The notes beneath the pieces were generated by a model. That model saw only the letters and a program-made list of their open reading frames with translations, was not told the DNA's origin and made no database searches. A program made the position numbers and the translations under genes. From positions 6,868-70,867 of the forward strand of contig CALTUD010000023.1 of NCBI GenBank assembly GCA_943912335.1: 64,000 nt of DNA, read 5' to 3'. Every line of letters begins with the position of its first letter. The first letter of the stretch is position 1. This document shows positions 1-8,692 of this stretch, one piece after another. Source of the stretch: an uncultured Acetobacteraceae bacterium. Its GTDB lineage: Bacteria; Pseudomonadota; Alphaproteobacteria; Acetobacterales; Acetobacteraceae.

Positions 1-319
1 TCAGGCAATGACCACCCGCTCCCAGGAAAGACAGCAACGCCGTGGTGCAGGCCGCCAGACCGGACGACACGACCTGGGTATGCGCCCCGCCCTCGATCCC
101 GGCGATCGCCTCTTCCAGCAAGGCCTGGGTCGGCCCGCCCATGGCGCCGTAGATGAGCTGGTGCTCGTAGCGCTGCGCCGAACGCGCGCGCATCGCATCC
201 ATGCTGTCATAGAGAACGGTGGAACCGCGCGACACGCCGGGACTGACGAAATGCGGCTCGCCGTGGGCATGCCCACGGCCGATCTGCACCAGCTTGCCGT
301 TCAGCTCGCTCCAGCTCAT
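1..319 (-). CDS. metC: Cystathionine beta-lyase, N-terminal part (cut by window edge)
   Basis: About 106 N-terminal residues of a PLP-dependent Cys/Met-metabolism enzyme; the rest lies beyond the left edge, including the PLP lysine. Visible blocks are GRGHAHGEPHF, VSRGSTVLYDS, YGAMGGPTQ and SSGLAACTTALL, which fit the cystathionine beta-lyase branch (cystathionine to homocysteine, pyruvate and ammonia, in methionine synthesis; cytosolic). The ATG (317-319) overlaps the TGA of the upstream sulfurtransferase by four bases, so translation is probably coupled. Cystathionine gamma-lyase or synthase is less likely from the N-terminal wording but cannot be excluded without the catalytic half. Confidence 0.88.
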   Translation of the reverse strand, partial: MSWSELNGKLVQIGRGHAHGEPHFVSPGVSRGSTVLYDSMDAMRARSAQRYEHQLIYGAMGGPTQALLEEAIAGIEGGAHTQVVSSGLAACTTALLSFLGAGGHCL

Positions 320-1188
320 CTGCCGGCGCCCACGGCACGCGGCGCGGGCGACTGCGCCCATTCCGTCCATGAACCGTCATACAGCGCGCCATGCCCGAAC
401 CCGGCCCGGACCAGCGCCAGAGTGAGCACGGAAGCCGTCAGGCCGGACCCGCAACTCGTCACCACGCGGTCCCCCTCCGTCACGCCGGCGGCGGCGAAGC
501 GCGCACGCAAGACCTCCACCGGCTTCAGATGCGTTCCATCCATCAACTCCCCGAACGGCAGGCTGCTCGCGCCGGGAACATGCCCGCCGGGCAGGCCGGC
601 ACGCGGCTCGGGCACCTCGGCGGTGAAACGGCCGGCGCTGCGCGCATCCAGAAGACGCGGTGCGCTCTCGTCTCCGGCCGACGCCTGTTGCGACCAGAGC
701 AACATGTCGCCGAGCCCCGCCAAACGGCCTGCACGAAACCGCGCGGTGAAGCGGCCGGGCCCGACAGGGTCCGGCTCCCCGCTCTCGGTCGGCCGGTTCT
801 CGGCGCGCCATGCCGGCAGGCCACCATCCAAAACGCGCACGCGGTCGTGCCCGAACAGCCCCGCCAGCCACCAGCCCCGCGCCGCGGACGCGAGGCCGGT
901 CTGATCGTAGAACACGATCTCGCTCTCGTCGCCGGCGCCGAGCGCCGCGAACAGGCGCGCGAAACGCCCCTGGCTCGGAACCATATGCGGCAGACCCGTA
1001 TCAGGGTCGGAAAACTGCTCGATGTCGAACCGGCGCGCACCCGGGATATGCGCCGCACGGAATTCTGCCTCGGGATCGAAATTCTGACCGGGCAGCAAAG
1101 CCGTGGCGTCCAGGATCACCAGACGCTCGCGCGTTTCGGCATCCGCGATCAGCGCAGCCAGGGCTTCGGTGGAAACAAGCGGACCCAT
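316..1188 (-). CDS. sseA: 3-mercaptopyruvate/thiosulfate sulfurtransferase (two rhodanese domains)
   Basis: A 290-residue tandem-rhodanese protein. The N-terminal inactive rhodanese domain covers roughly residues 5-135 and the catalytic domain 160-285. The active loop reads CGSGLTA with Cys at about 246; the CGSGxT form is typical of mercaptopyruvate sulfurtransferases rather than thiosulfate rhodaneses. The enzyme moves sulfane sulfur from 3-mercaptopyruvate to a thiol acceptor in the cytoplasm. The start at 1188 is chosen over a longer frame because GGGGAG sits six bases upstream. It lies between an XRE regulator (52-bp gap) and metC (ATGA overlap), so the three look like one sulfur operon. 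Confidence 0.93.
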   Translation of the reverse strand: MGPLVSTEALAALIADAETRERLVILDATALLPGQNFDPEAEFRAAHIPGARRFDIEQFSDPDTGLPHMVPSQGRFARLFAALGAGDESEIVFYDQTGLASAARGWWLAGLFGHDRVRVLDGGLPAWRAENRPTESGEPDPVGPGRFTARFRAGRLAGLGDMLLWSQQASAGDESAPRLLDARSAGRFTAEVPEPRAGLPGGHVPGASSLPFGELMDGTHLKPVEVLRARFAAAGVTEGDRVVTSCGSGLTASVLTLALVRAGFGHGALYDGSWTEWAQSPAPRAVGAGR

Positions 1189-1240
1189 TCGATCTCCCCG
1201 CCATCCGGCCGAACGGCCGGACGGAAGCGGCCATCCTATT

Positions 1241-2155
1241 TCACCGGCCGGCATACTCCGCAAGCAGGGCACGAAGCTTCTGCGCCGCCGCTGCCCCTTT
1301 CAGGGATTCGCGCCAGCTCGCTTCCGCCACTTTCTGATGCGCCGCCACCGCCTCCGGCGCGCTGGTCACCATGGCGATGCCGCCCGGCTCGTCGAAGCGC
1401 GTGTCGCAGGCGAACGGATTGATCGCCAGGGTCGCGCGGTCGCGCTGGCGCATGACGAAGCAGGTGGGCGGCACGGAAACGCCAGGCAGCAGGCTGAACT
1501 GCAGCCCCATCGGTTCTGTCTCGAGCACGTCGACCACCGCCGCGATCTCGATCCGGGCGACGTCGCGACAGCGCGCACGCGTCTCGGGACGCAAAGGCAG
1601 GCCGGGGCACACGCCGTTCTCCAGAACGTGGCGGATCGCCTGTTCCGGCAGGATGGCGATGATGCCGGGACGACGATCGCGATAGGAATGCCGCCGCGCC
1701 GCCTGGATCTCCAGCACCTGATCGCACAGCAGCCGAGCCGCTTTCGGGTCCTTGTCCTGCTCGACCAGCTCCAGCATCGCGTCGGTCCGCAAAGCGTCAT
1801 AGGCCTCGGACGTCACCAGCTGACAAAAGGCAGGACCCAGCTGGAGGATCTGATCGGCGCTCTCCTCCACCTGACGGAGACGCTCGAAGAAACCGATTCC
1901 CCGGCTATAATATTCGACACCGATCCCAAGAAGAGACAATGGCGATATTTTGAGAAGCTCGGCCAGCCGCTGAACCGTGTCGAGCTTGATCACCTCGCCT
2001 TTTTCGTAGCGATACAGGGCCGCGCGAGACACGCCGAGCTTGGCGGCGATCTCGTCCGCACGCATACCGGTTTCAAGCCGGTAGGCGCGCAGTTGCTGTC
2101 CGATCTCGTTCAGGCGCATCGGGCTCGGCCCGGTCCCAATTGTCCTCGTTGGCAT
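1241..2155 (-). CDS. XRE-family transcriptional regulator
   Basis: A 304-residue cytosolic regulator. Residues about 16-70 form a Cro/CI-type helix-turn-helix (RLETGMRADEIAAKLGVSR followed by YRYEKGEV). The remaining 230 residues are a globular domain I do not recognise; it could be a small-molecule sensor. No membrane segment is seen. It is first in a leftward unit with sseA and metC, so control of sulfur amino-acid genes or of itself is a reasonable inference. An alternative start at 2119 (MRLNEIGQQL) would remove twelve residues ahead of the helix-turn-helix; neither start has a strong ribosome-binding site. Confidence 0.85.
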   Translation of the reverse strand: MPTRTIGTGPSPMRLNEIGQQLRAYRLETGMRADEIAAKLGVSRAALYRYEKGEVIKLDTVQRLAELLKISPLSLLGIGVEYYSRGIGFFERLRQVEESADQILQLGPAFCQLVTSEAYDALRTDAMLELVEQDKDPKAARLLCDQVLEIQAARRHSYRDRRPGIIAILPEQAIRHVLENGVCPGLPLRPETRARCRDVARIEIAAVVDVLETEPMGLQFSLLPGVSVPPTCFVMRQRDRATLAINPFACDTRFDEPGGIAMVTSAPEAVAAHQKVAEASWRESLKGAAAAQKLRALLAEYAGR

Positions 2156-2176
2156 GATCGTCGCGCCGTTTACGAA

Positions 2177-2204
2177 ATTATAACGTTGTTAATTAGACAC
2201 ACAA
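2177..2204 (-). promoter_or_regulatory. Candidate sigma-70 promoter of the XRE-sseA-metC unit
   Basis: On the minus strand a perfect -10 TATAAT (2177-2182) follows a -35-like TTGTGT (2199-2204) at 16-bp spacing, inside an A+T-rich island that contrasts with the G+C-rich surroundings. It ends 22 bases before the regulator start. AACAACGTT lies in the spacer and could be part of an autoregulatory operator; that is inference. Confidence 0.5.
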
Positions 2205-2245
2205 GCCCGACTAATGCAAGTCGTCTCAGAAATGATTTTCCATAA

Positions 2246-2272
2246 TTTGGACATCGGCTCCCAATGTATACT
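2246..2272 (+). promoter_or_regulatory. Candidate promoter of the AI-2E-type permease gene
   Basis: On the plus strand TATACT (2267-2272) lies in the same A+T-rich island, with a poor -35 (TTTGGA, 2246-2251) at short 15-bp spacing. The nearby TTGACA at 2274-2279 has no -10 at the right distance. The call is weak and rests mainly on the -10. Confidence 0.3.
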
Positions 2273-2367
2273 GTTGACATGGTTTTGTTCTTGCGCCCGG
2301 CCCGTCTGTCGCCGGACGGCATTGCGTGACACCCTGAGCCGGTCGCGAGGTCGGCCGGAGAGGGTGG

Positions 2368-3435
2368 ATGATAGCCGAACGGATCATGATGGGGCTGCTG
2401 CTGGGCGGGGTCGCCGCCGGCTGCATCGTCGTGCTGTATCCGTTCTTCTCCGCCCTGCTCCTCGCGGCGATCCTGGTCTTCACCACCTGGCCGCTGTTCA
2501 CCCGCCTACGTGCGCACACCAACCGCTTCGTGGCCGCCGTGCTGATGATGGTGCTGGTCGCCCTTCTGGTCGTGCTGCCGATCGGCCTGCTCGCATCCGC
2601 AGGCGTCGAGGACGCACCGATGATGCTGTCCGGCCTGTTGCATCTCACCGCCAAGGGACTGCCCACGCCGCCGGGCTGGATCGCCCGCGTTCCCATGGTG
2701 GGCCATCAGCTCGACGACACGCTGCAACACTGGTCGGCCGACCTGAACCAGATCGGCGCCACCATGCAGCCCTATATCGGCACCATCGCCAGACGAACCC
2801 TGGCCGTGCTGGTGCAGATCGCCAGCGGCCTCCTGCAACTGGTCATCGCCCTGTTCATCGGCTTCTTCTTCTGGATCAGCGGCGATGCCCTCGGCTCCAC
2901 CATCACCGCGGTGATCGGCCGAATCGCGGGCCCGTCGGCGCCGCGCCTGCTCGCCGTGGTCGGGGGCACCGTGCGCGGCACCGTCTACGGCATCCTCGGC
3001 ACCGCCATCGTCCAGGGCATCCTCACCGGAGTCGGCCTCGCGATCGCCGGCGTGCCGAGCCCGGTCCTGTTCGGCGGGATCGCCGCCTTCGTGGCCGTTC
3101 TGCCGATCGGCGCCCCTCTGGTCTGGGTTCCGGCCGCGATCTGGCTGGCGATGTCGCACCATCTCGGCTGGGGCATCTTCCTGGCCGTGTTCGGCGTGGT
3201 GGCGATCTCCGGCGCCGACCACGTCATCCGCCCGATGTTCATCGCCCGCGGGGCGCAACTTCCCTATCTGCTCACCGTGCTCGGCGTGCTCGGCGGCATC
3301 CTCGCCTTCGGGGGACTCGGCATCTTCCTGGGACCGGTGCTGCTCGGGCTGGGCTACACGCTGACGGTCGAGTTCGCAGCCGGTCGGGGCACGGTGACGC
3401 GCCCCCGCCCGGATGCGCCGCTCGGCGACGCCTGA
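2368..3435 (+). CDS. AI-2E family (UPF0118/YdiK-type) transporter
   Basis: A 355-residue inner-membrane protein with about eight hydrophobic helices: two near the N-terminus, one at about 60-80, then after a polar loop (about 85-145) five more. The C-terminal half carries family wording such as GGIAAFVAVLPIGAPLVW and ISGADHVIRPMFI with a final GPVLLGLGY helix. Members export autoinducer-2 or act as Na+/H+ antiporters; the substrate here cannot be told. Start ATG has GGAGAGGG just upstream. It is followed after 32 bp by an EEP-fold enzyme on the same strand. Confidence 0.9.
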   Translation: MIAERIMMGLLLGGVAAGCIVVLYPFFSALLLAAILVFTTWPLFTRLRAHTNRFVAAVLMMVLVALLVVLPIGLLASAGVEDAPMMLSGLLHLTAKGLPTPPGWIARVPMVGHQLDDTLQHWSADLNQIGATMQPYIGTIARRTLAVLVQIASGLLQLVIALFIGFFFWISGDALGSTITAVIGRIAGPSAPRLLAVVGGTVRGTVYGILGTAIVQGILTGVGLAIAGVPSPVLFGGIAAFVAVLPIGAPLVWVPAAIWLAMSHHLGWGIFLAVFGVVAISGADHVIRPMFIARGAQLPYLLTVLGVLGGILAFGGLGIFLGPVLLGLGYTLTVEFAAGRGTVTRPRPDAPLGDA

Positions 3436-3467
3436 CGTGCAACGAAGCCGCGCGCCGAACGCTTGAG

Positions 3468-4187
3468 ATGCCGATGCAGCCGATGACCGCCCTCGCCGCC
3501 ACGCGACGCCCGCAACCGCACGCCCCCTCTCCCACCGAACACGCAGGCACCGAACACGCGGGCGCGTCCCGGACCACGGTGATCGTCAGCTGGAACCTGC
3601 TGCGCACGGTGGGCGCCTCGGTCGAGGACGTGGCGCGTCTCGTCGCCGCCGAAAAGCCCGACCTCCTGTTGATGCAGGAAGCGACGGTTTCCATCGACAG
3701 GCTCGCCGAGCGGATCGGCGGCTTCTACGCGCGCTCGCCCCTTCCCGGCCGGATCCACGGCGTGGCCTGCTGGAGCCCGACCCCGTTCCGCTCGGAACCG
3801 CGCGTTCATCCGCTCCAACCCGGCTCGATGTTCCGGCGCGTGTGCCAGGTGATCGAGATGGACGGGTTCAGCGTCGCCAACGTGCATCTGTCGCACGGCC
3901 AGATGCTGAACCGGCGCCAGCTGCGCCTGATCTCCACCCTGCTGCCGCCCAACGGCACGATCCTGGGCGATTTCAATCTGGTGGGCCCGGCGATGCTGCC
4001 CGGCTTCAAGGATATCGGCCCGCGCGCGCCGACCCACCGCATGGTGGACATGCTGCCAATCCGGCTCGATCGCTGTCTCGCCCGCGGTCTCGACTGCGTG
4101 GAGTCACGCGTGCTGCCGCACCAGCCCTCCGACCATCACCCGATCCGGGTGCGGCTCCGACTGCACGGCCGCCCCCCTCACAAATAG
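3468..4187 (+). CDS. Endonuclease/exonuclease/phosphatase (EEP) family protein
   Basis: About 239 residues with the EEP (DNase I/sphingomyelinase-like) metal-dependent fold. Visible catalytic motifs: SWNLL at about 41-45 (Asn), LLMQEA with metal-binding Glu71, GDFN at 167-170 (Asp/Asn), and SDHHPI at 221-226 (Asp-His). Substrate may be a nucleic acid, phospholipid or sugar phosphate; its place beside cardiolipin synthase hints at lipid work but that is inference. No signal peptide; the first 30 residues are Pro/His-rich and disordered-looking. Alternative starts at 3474 and 3483. The 3' end overlaps the convergent cls gene by ten bases. Confidence 0.82.
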   Translation: MPMQPMTALAATRRPQPHAPSPTEHAGTEHAGASRTTVIVSWNLLRTVGASVEDVARLVAAEKPDLLLMQEATVSIDRLAERIGGFYARSPLPGRIHGVACWSPTPFRSEPRVHPLQPGSMFRRVCQVIEMDGFSVANVHLSHGQMLNRRQLRLISTLLPPNGTILGDFNLVGPAMLPGFKDIGPRAPTHRMVDMLPIRLDRCLARGLDCVESRVLPHQPSDHHPIRVRLRLHGRPPHK

Positions 4188-5605
4188 GGCAGCATCAGCC
4201 GCGCCGCCGAGTCGCGCAGGCGCACGGGGAAGCTGCGGTTGTCACCATGGTGATGGGTGATCCGCTTGTGCTGGTGCGCGCGCATGAAATCGTCGAGCTG
4301 GGCGGCCACCCCGTCATCGTAGATCTCGACGTTCAGTTCGAAATTCAATCGCAGGCTGCGCACGTCGAGGTTGGACGATCCGATCAGCGACCAGTGCCGG
4401 TCGATCACCATCAATTTGGAATGGTTGAAGGGAGGCCGGGCCAGCCAGAGCCTGACGCCGGCCTCCAGCAAGGGCTGGTTGTTGGGTACGCGCGCCCAAT
4501 CCACCGGTTTCTGGTTGCTTTCCTGCGGCATCACCACGTCGATATCGATACCGCGCATCGCCGCCATCGCCAGCACGGTCAGCAGCCGCTCGTCCGGCAG
4601 GAAATACGGTGTCATGATCCGCACCGTCTTCGTTGCGGCGGCGATCGCCTGCATCATCGCGAACTCGATCTTCTCCACGTCCGTATCGGGGCCGGAGGTG
4701 ATGACGCGCATGGGAGCACCGTCATCCGGTCCCGGCTCCTGTTCCGGGAAGAACAGCGGATCGTCCAGCTCCGTGCCGGTGCAGAACGACCAGTCCTTCG
4801 CGAAAGCCTCGCTGAGCTGATGCACCACCGGACCGGTCAGCTCGAAATGGGTGTCGGAGACCGGGTGCTTCGGCCGGAACCGCAGCACGTTCTCCACCGC
4901 GATGTTCATGCCGCCGGTGAACCCGATCCGGCCGTCCACCACCAGGATCTTTTTGTGAGTGCGCAGGTTGATGAACGGCATCCGCCAGGGCAGCAGCGAG
5001 TGCATGAAACGCGCCGTCGGCACCCCGGCCGCCCGCAGACGCGTGGCCGCGCGGCAGCGGAGATAGCCGCTGCCGATCCCGTCCACCATCACACGCACCG
5101 CCACGCCGCGCCGGTGCGCCGCGATCAGCGCATCCACGAATAAAGAGCCGATACGATCGTCGTGGAACAGATAGGAGCAGAGCAGCACGCTCGACCGTGA
5201 CAGGCCGATCGCTTCCAGCATCACCGGATAGGCCGCGTCTCCGTCATGGAACACCCGGGTCCGGTTGCCGCCGAGAAGCGGTCGGCCGGACAAACGCTGC
5301 ACCGCTTCGGAGAGCAGGCCATACGTGCCGGTCATCGCGTGATGATCGGCCGACACGATACGCGGGCTCGACCAGGGGCGCTTGCGGCCGAGCCGCTTGG
5401 CCAGACGACGCACCCGGTTCACGCCGAACATGACGTAGAGCAGCCCGCCGGTCAGCGGCACCAGCCACGACAGACCGATCCAGCCGATCGCCGAACCGAC
5501 ATCCCGCTTGGTGCGCAGCACATGCAGCGTCACCAGCACGGAGATCGCGATCCGCAACGGGATCAGCACCAGCTCCGTCGCGTGGTCGAATTCCGAACCG
5601 GTCAT
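4178..5605 (-). CDS. cls: Cardiolipin synthase (phospholipase D superfamily)
   Basis: A 475-residue membrane enzyme, the usual length for bacterial Cls. Two N-terminal hydrophobic helices (about 10-28 and 38-60) anchor it in the inner membrane. Two HKD motifs are intact: THKKILVVDG (His217, Lys219, Asp224, followed by GFTGGMN) and NHSKLMVID (His395, Lys397, Asp402, followed by GSSNLD). It joins two phosphatidylglycerols, or PG with another donor, to cardiolipin. The start at 5605 is picked because the frame upstream has no membrane or family similarity. Its tail overlaps the EEP gene (4178-4187), convergent. Confidence 0.95.
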   Translation of the reverse strand: MTGSEFDHATELVLIPLRIAISVLVTLHVLRTKRDVGSAIGWIGLSWLVPLTGGLLYVMFGVNRVRRLAKRLGRKRPWSSPRIVSADHHAMTGTYGLLSEAVQRLSGRPLLGGNRTRVFHDGDAAYPVMLEAIGLSRSSVLLCSYLFHDDRIGSLFVDALIAAHRRGVAVRVMVDGIGSGYLRCRAATRLRAAGVPTARFMHSLLPWRMPFINLRTHKKILVVDGRIGFTGGMNIAVENVLRFRPKHPVSDTHFELTGPVVHQLSEAFAKDWSFCTGTELDDPLFFPEQEPGPDDGAPMRVITSGPDTDVEKIEFAMMQAIAAATKTVRIMTPYFLPDERLLTVLAMAAMRGIDIDVVMPQESNQKPVDWARVPNNQPLLEAGVRLWLARPPFNHSKLMVIDRHWSLIGSSNLDVRSLRLNFELNVEIYDDGVAAQLDDFMRAHQHKRITHHHGDNRSFPVRLRDSAARLMLPYL

Positions 5606-5658
5606 GCGTTCATGAACGGGAAAGATTTGGCTGGCATGCTGGACACTCTCAGGAAGCG

Positions 5659-6129
5659 ATGGAGCGGGACATGCCGCAGCGTTCGTTCTGCCGCCATATC
5701 GACCAACGATCCGGCCTCGTCCGGGTTTCCCCACCCGCCCCGGCGCTGCGAACCGCACACGCCGCAAAGACCTTCGCGCGCGGCATGGGCGCAGAACAGC
5801 GCGCAGCCGATGCGCTCCGGGCGGATGGCTGGGAAATCCTGGCCCGGCGTGCCCGCACAGCGGCGGGAGAGATCGATCTGGTCGCACGCTCCGGCGGCCT
5901 GCTGGCCTTCGTGGAGGTGAAGGCGCGCCCGACCCTCGCCGATGCCGCACGCTGCCTGAGCGAGCGCCAGCGAAGGCGGCTCGAAGGCGCGGCAGCATTG
6001 CTGCTGGCCGAACATCCGGACTGGATGCGCGATGGCATCCGGTTCGACCTGATGCTGGTGGATCAGGCCGGGACCGTGCGGCGGATCCGCGACGCATTCC
6101 GCCTGGAAGACGGCTGCCAGAGTTCGTAA
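5659..6129 (+). CDS. yraN: YraN family (UPF0102) nuclease-fold protein
   Basis: A 156-residue protein with the YraN/UPF0102 restriction-endonuclease-like core: GMGAEQRAADAL, then GEIDLVAR and LLAFVEVKAR, giving the E-x(n)-D-x(n)-E-x-K set of a PD-(D/E)XK fold. Biological role is not established for the family. About 40 residues precede the normal family start (ARGMGAEQ); the ATG at 5659 has AGGAAG directly upstream, but a later start is possible. Divergent from cls with 53 bp between starts. Confidence 0.88.
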   Translation: MERDMPQRSFCRHIDQRSGLVRVSPPAPALRTAHAAKTFARGMGAEQRAADALRADGWEILARRARTAAGEIDLVARSGGLLAFVEVKARPTLADAARCLSERQRRRLEGAAALLLAEHPDWMRDGIRFDLMLVDQAGTVRRIRDAFRLEDGCQSS

Positions 6130-6174
6130 CGAGCCGATACCGCCGGCAACGCCGATCGCTGGCAGAACCGGCCC

Positions 6175-7479
6175 ATGGCACTCGATGCACTCCACGCCGC
6201 GACGCGGTTCGGTTTCGGCCCGGCAGGCGACGGTACGCTTCCCGCGAACCCGGAGGCCTGGCTGACCGGTCAGCTCGGTCCGGCCGATCCGGCACGCTTT
6301 CCCCCGACCCTGCCCTCGGTGTCGGACGGGCTGATCCTGCTGGCGGAGCAACAGAAGCTGAAACCGCCGCCGGGCGAGTCCCTGGTGGCGCCGCTGTATC
6401 GCGCCGACGCTGCCGCGCAACTCGACGCGCTGGTGACCACGACGGCCCCGTTCCGAGAGCGCCTGGTGTGGTTCTGGGCCAATCATTTCACCGTCAGCGT
6501 CCGACGGGGCGAGCTGCATCCGATCGCCGGCGCCTTCGTGCGCGAAGCGATCCGGCCCTACGTGACCGGACGGTTCGGCGACATGCTGCTGGCGGTGATG
6601 CGCCACCCGGCGATGCTGCTGTATCTCGACAATGCCGGTTCGGTCGGTCCGGACAGCCCGGCCGGACAAGGCGGCAAGCACGGCCTGAACGAGAATCTGG
6701 CGCGCGAATCGCTGGAACTGCACACGGTCAGCCCCGCCGCGCATTACAGCCAGGCCGACGTGACCGCCTATGCCGCGATCCTCACCGGCTGGTCTGTGGA
6801 CCGGAAATCGGCCGATCCCGGCTTCGTGTTTCGCGACCGCGCGCATCAGCCGGGCGACAAGCGGGTGATGGGGCGCGTGTTTCCGTCCGGCGAGGCCGGC
6901 GGCATCCTGATGCTGGACATGCTGGCGACCCACCCCGCCACCTACCGCCATCTGGCCACCAAGCTCGCGCTGCATTTCGTGTCCGACACCCCGTCCCCGG
7001 CGACGATCGCCCACCTCACGGAGGCGCTCTCGAGCAGCGGCGGCGATCTGCGCGCGATGTCGCTGGCGCTGATCTCCACGCCCGAAGCCTGGGTGCCGCG
7101 AAGCAAGCTGCGTACGCCGCTCGATCTGGTGATCGCCGCAGCACGTCTGGTGGGATTCGGAGACGATCCCGATCCGTCCAGGCACGGACGCCTCGCCGGC
7201 ATGATGGCGGCGCTCGGCCAACCGGTCTGGACCGCACCGCTGCCGAACGGATGGTCCGACCGCGCCGCCGACTGGTGCGGGCCGGAGGCGATGATGGCGC
7301 GCGTCGACTGGAGCTACCGGGTCTCTGCCCATCCGCCGGATGCGGATCCCGTGCAACTGGCCGAGATCGCGCTCGGCCCCGCCCAGGCGGGCCGCACCGT
7401 CGACGCCATACGCGGCGCCGGCGACCGGCGCGACGCGCTCACACTCTTGCTGTCCTCCCCCGGTTTCCAGAGGCGCTGA
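6175..7479 (+). CDS. DUF1800 family protein
   Basis: A 434-residue DUF1800 protein. Characteristic wording: RLVWFWANHFTVS near residue 95, GLNENLARESLELHT near 173, and a C-terminal NGWSDRAADW. The function of the family is unknown; it almost always travels with DUF1501, whose start here is two bases past this stop. No clear signal peptide at the chosen start, unlike many relatives, so export may be through partnership with the Tat-targeted neighbour (inference). Start at 6175 is the first ATG after yraN; its ribosome-binding site is weak. Confidence 0.9.
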   Translation: MALDALHAATRFGFGPAGDGTLPANPEAWLTGQLGPADPARFPPTLPSVSDGLILLAEQQKLKPPPGESLVAPLYRADAAAQLDALVTTTAPFRERLVWFWANHFTVSVRRGELHPIAGAFVREAIRPYVTGRFGDMLLAVMRHPAMLLYLDNAGSVGPDSPAGQGGKHGLNENLARESLELHTVSPAAHYSQADVTAYAAILTGWSVDRKSADPGFVFRDRAHQPGDKRVMGRVFPSGEAGGILMLDMLATHPATYRHLATKLALHFVSDTPSPATIAHLTEALSSSGGDLRAMSLALISTPEAWVPRSKLRTPLDLVIAAARLVGFGDDPDPSRHGRLAGMMAALGQPVWTAPLPNGWSDRAADWCGPEAMMARVDWSYRVSAHPPDADPVQLAEIALGPAQAGRTVDAIRGAGDRRDALTLLLSSPGFQRR

Positions 7480-7480
7480 C

Positions 7481-8677
7481 ATGATCCTTTCCAGACGAGC
7501 GGCCCTTCTCGGCCTCGGTGCGGCCTGGAGCCTCGGCTCCGCCTCGCTGGCCCTCGCCGATCCCGTGGCCACGCCCGGCGACCGGCGTTTCGTGGTGGTG
7601 ATGCTGCGTGGCGCGATGGACGGCATGTCCGCCGTGGTGCCTTACGGCGACCGCACTCTGGCGAGCTGGCGCGCCTCTCTGCTGCCCGCCGCCATCGGCC
7701 AGACGGACGGCATGCTCGATCTGGGCGGCTTCTTCGGCCTGCATCCGGCGCTGTCCGGGCTGCACGCGCTTTATGCCGCCGGAGACATGCTGCCGGTGCA
7801 CGCCGTGGCCGGAGGCTATCGCAGCCGTTCGCATTTCGAGGCGCAGGACTACATGGAGAGCGGCGCCGATCATCGGCTGACCAGCGGCTGGCTGAACCGC
7901 GTGGTCGGCGCTCTGCCCCGCAACCCCGCGCAACCGGACGGCAACGGTCTTTCCGTCGGTCTGTCCACGCCGCTGATCCTGCGCGGCCCGGCTCTGGTCG
8001 GCGCCTATGCCCCTGAAGCGACGCAAGTCCCCTCACCCGATCTCTACAGCCGCATCGCCGCCCTGAACGCGAGCGACCCGCTCACCGGACCGGCGATCGC
8101 GCATGGTCTCGCCGCCAAGGATTTCGCCGCCGGGACGTTGTCGCCGGGCGGAGTGGCCGCGAAGGGCGGACGCAACGGCTTCCCCGCGCTGGCCGAGGCG
8201 GCCGGACATCTGCTGGCCAGTGCGGACGGGCCGCGAATCGCGGCGCTCGAGATCGGCGGCTGGGACACGCATGCCGGTCAGAAGCAGCGTTTGGGCGGTC
8301 CACTGCGCCAGCTCGATGCCGGATTGACCGCGCTGCGCGCCAGTCTCGGCCCTGCCTGGCGCAACACGGCCGTACTGGTGATGACGGAGTTCGGACGCAC
8401 CGTGCGGGTTAACGGCACTGGCGGCACCGACCACGGCACGGCGACAGTGGCGTTCCTGCTCGGTGGTGCCGTGGCGGGCGGACGGGTCGGGGGCGTTTGG
8501 CCCGGCCTGTCTCAGGCAGCCCTGTTCGAGAATCGCGATCTGGCGCCGACCACCGATGTGCGGGCGCTGGCCAAGGGCGTGCTGCACGCGCATCTCGGCC
8601 TGAGACCGGATCAGCTGGAAACGGTGTTTCCCGGCAGCCGCGGCGTCAGCCCGATGGGCGGGCTGATCCGCGCCTGA
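7481..8677 (+). CDS. DUF1501 family protein with Tat signal
   Basis: A 398-residue DUF1501 protein (sulfatase/alkaline-phosphatase-like superfamily). The N-terminus MILSRRAALLGLG followed by a hydrophobic stretch and ALAD reads as a twin-arginine signal, so the folded protein is likely exported to the periplasm. Family features: VVMLRGAMDGMSAVVPYGD, GGYRSRSHFEAQDYMESG, EIGGWDTHAGQ, VMTEFGRTVRVNGTGGTDHG. The Asp/His residues in the last two resemble metal ligands of the superfamily. The start follows the DUF1800 stop by one base. Substrate unknown. Confidence 0.9.
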   Translation: MILSRRAALLGLGAAWSLGSASLALADPVATPGDRRFVVVMLRGAMDGMSAVVPYGDRTLASWRASLLPAAIGQTDGMLDLGGFFGLHPALSGLHALYAAGDMLPVHAVAGGYRSRSHFEAQDYMESGADHRLTSGWLNRVVGALPRNPAQPDGNGLSVGLSTPLILRGPALVGAYAPEATQVPSPDLYSRIAALNASDPLTGPAIAHGLAAKDFAAGTLSPGGVAAKGGRNGFPALAEAAGHLLASADGPRIAALEIGGWDTHAGQKQRLGGPLRQLDAGLTALRASLGPAWRNTAVLVMTEFGRTVRVNGTGGTDHGTATVAFLLGGAVAGGRVGGVWPGLSQAALFENRDLAPTTDVRALAKGVLHAHLGLRPDQLETVFPGSRGVSPMGGLIRA

Positions 8678-8692
8678 TCGACGCGCTGAGGA

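Noticed and set aside
2274..2279. TTGACA as -35 for the AI-2E-type gene
   Set aside because: No -10-like hexamer 15-19 bp downstream; the sequence there is G+C-rich.
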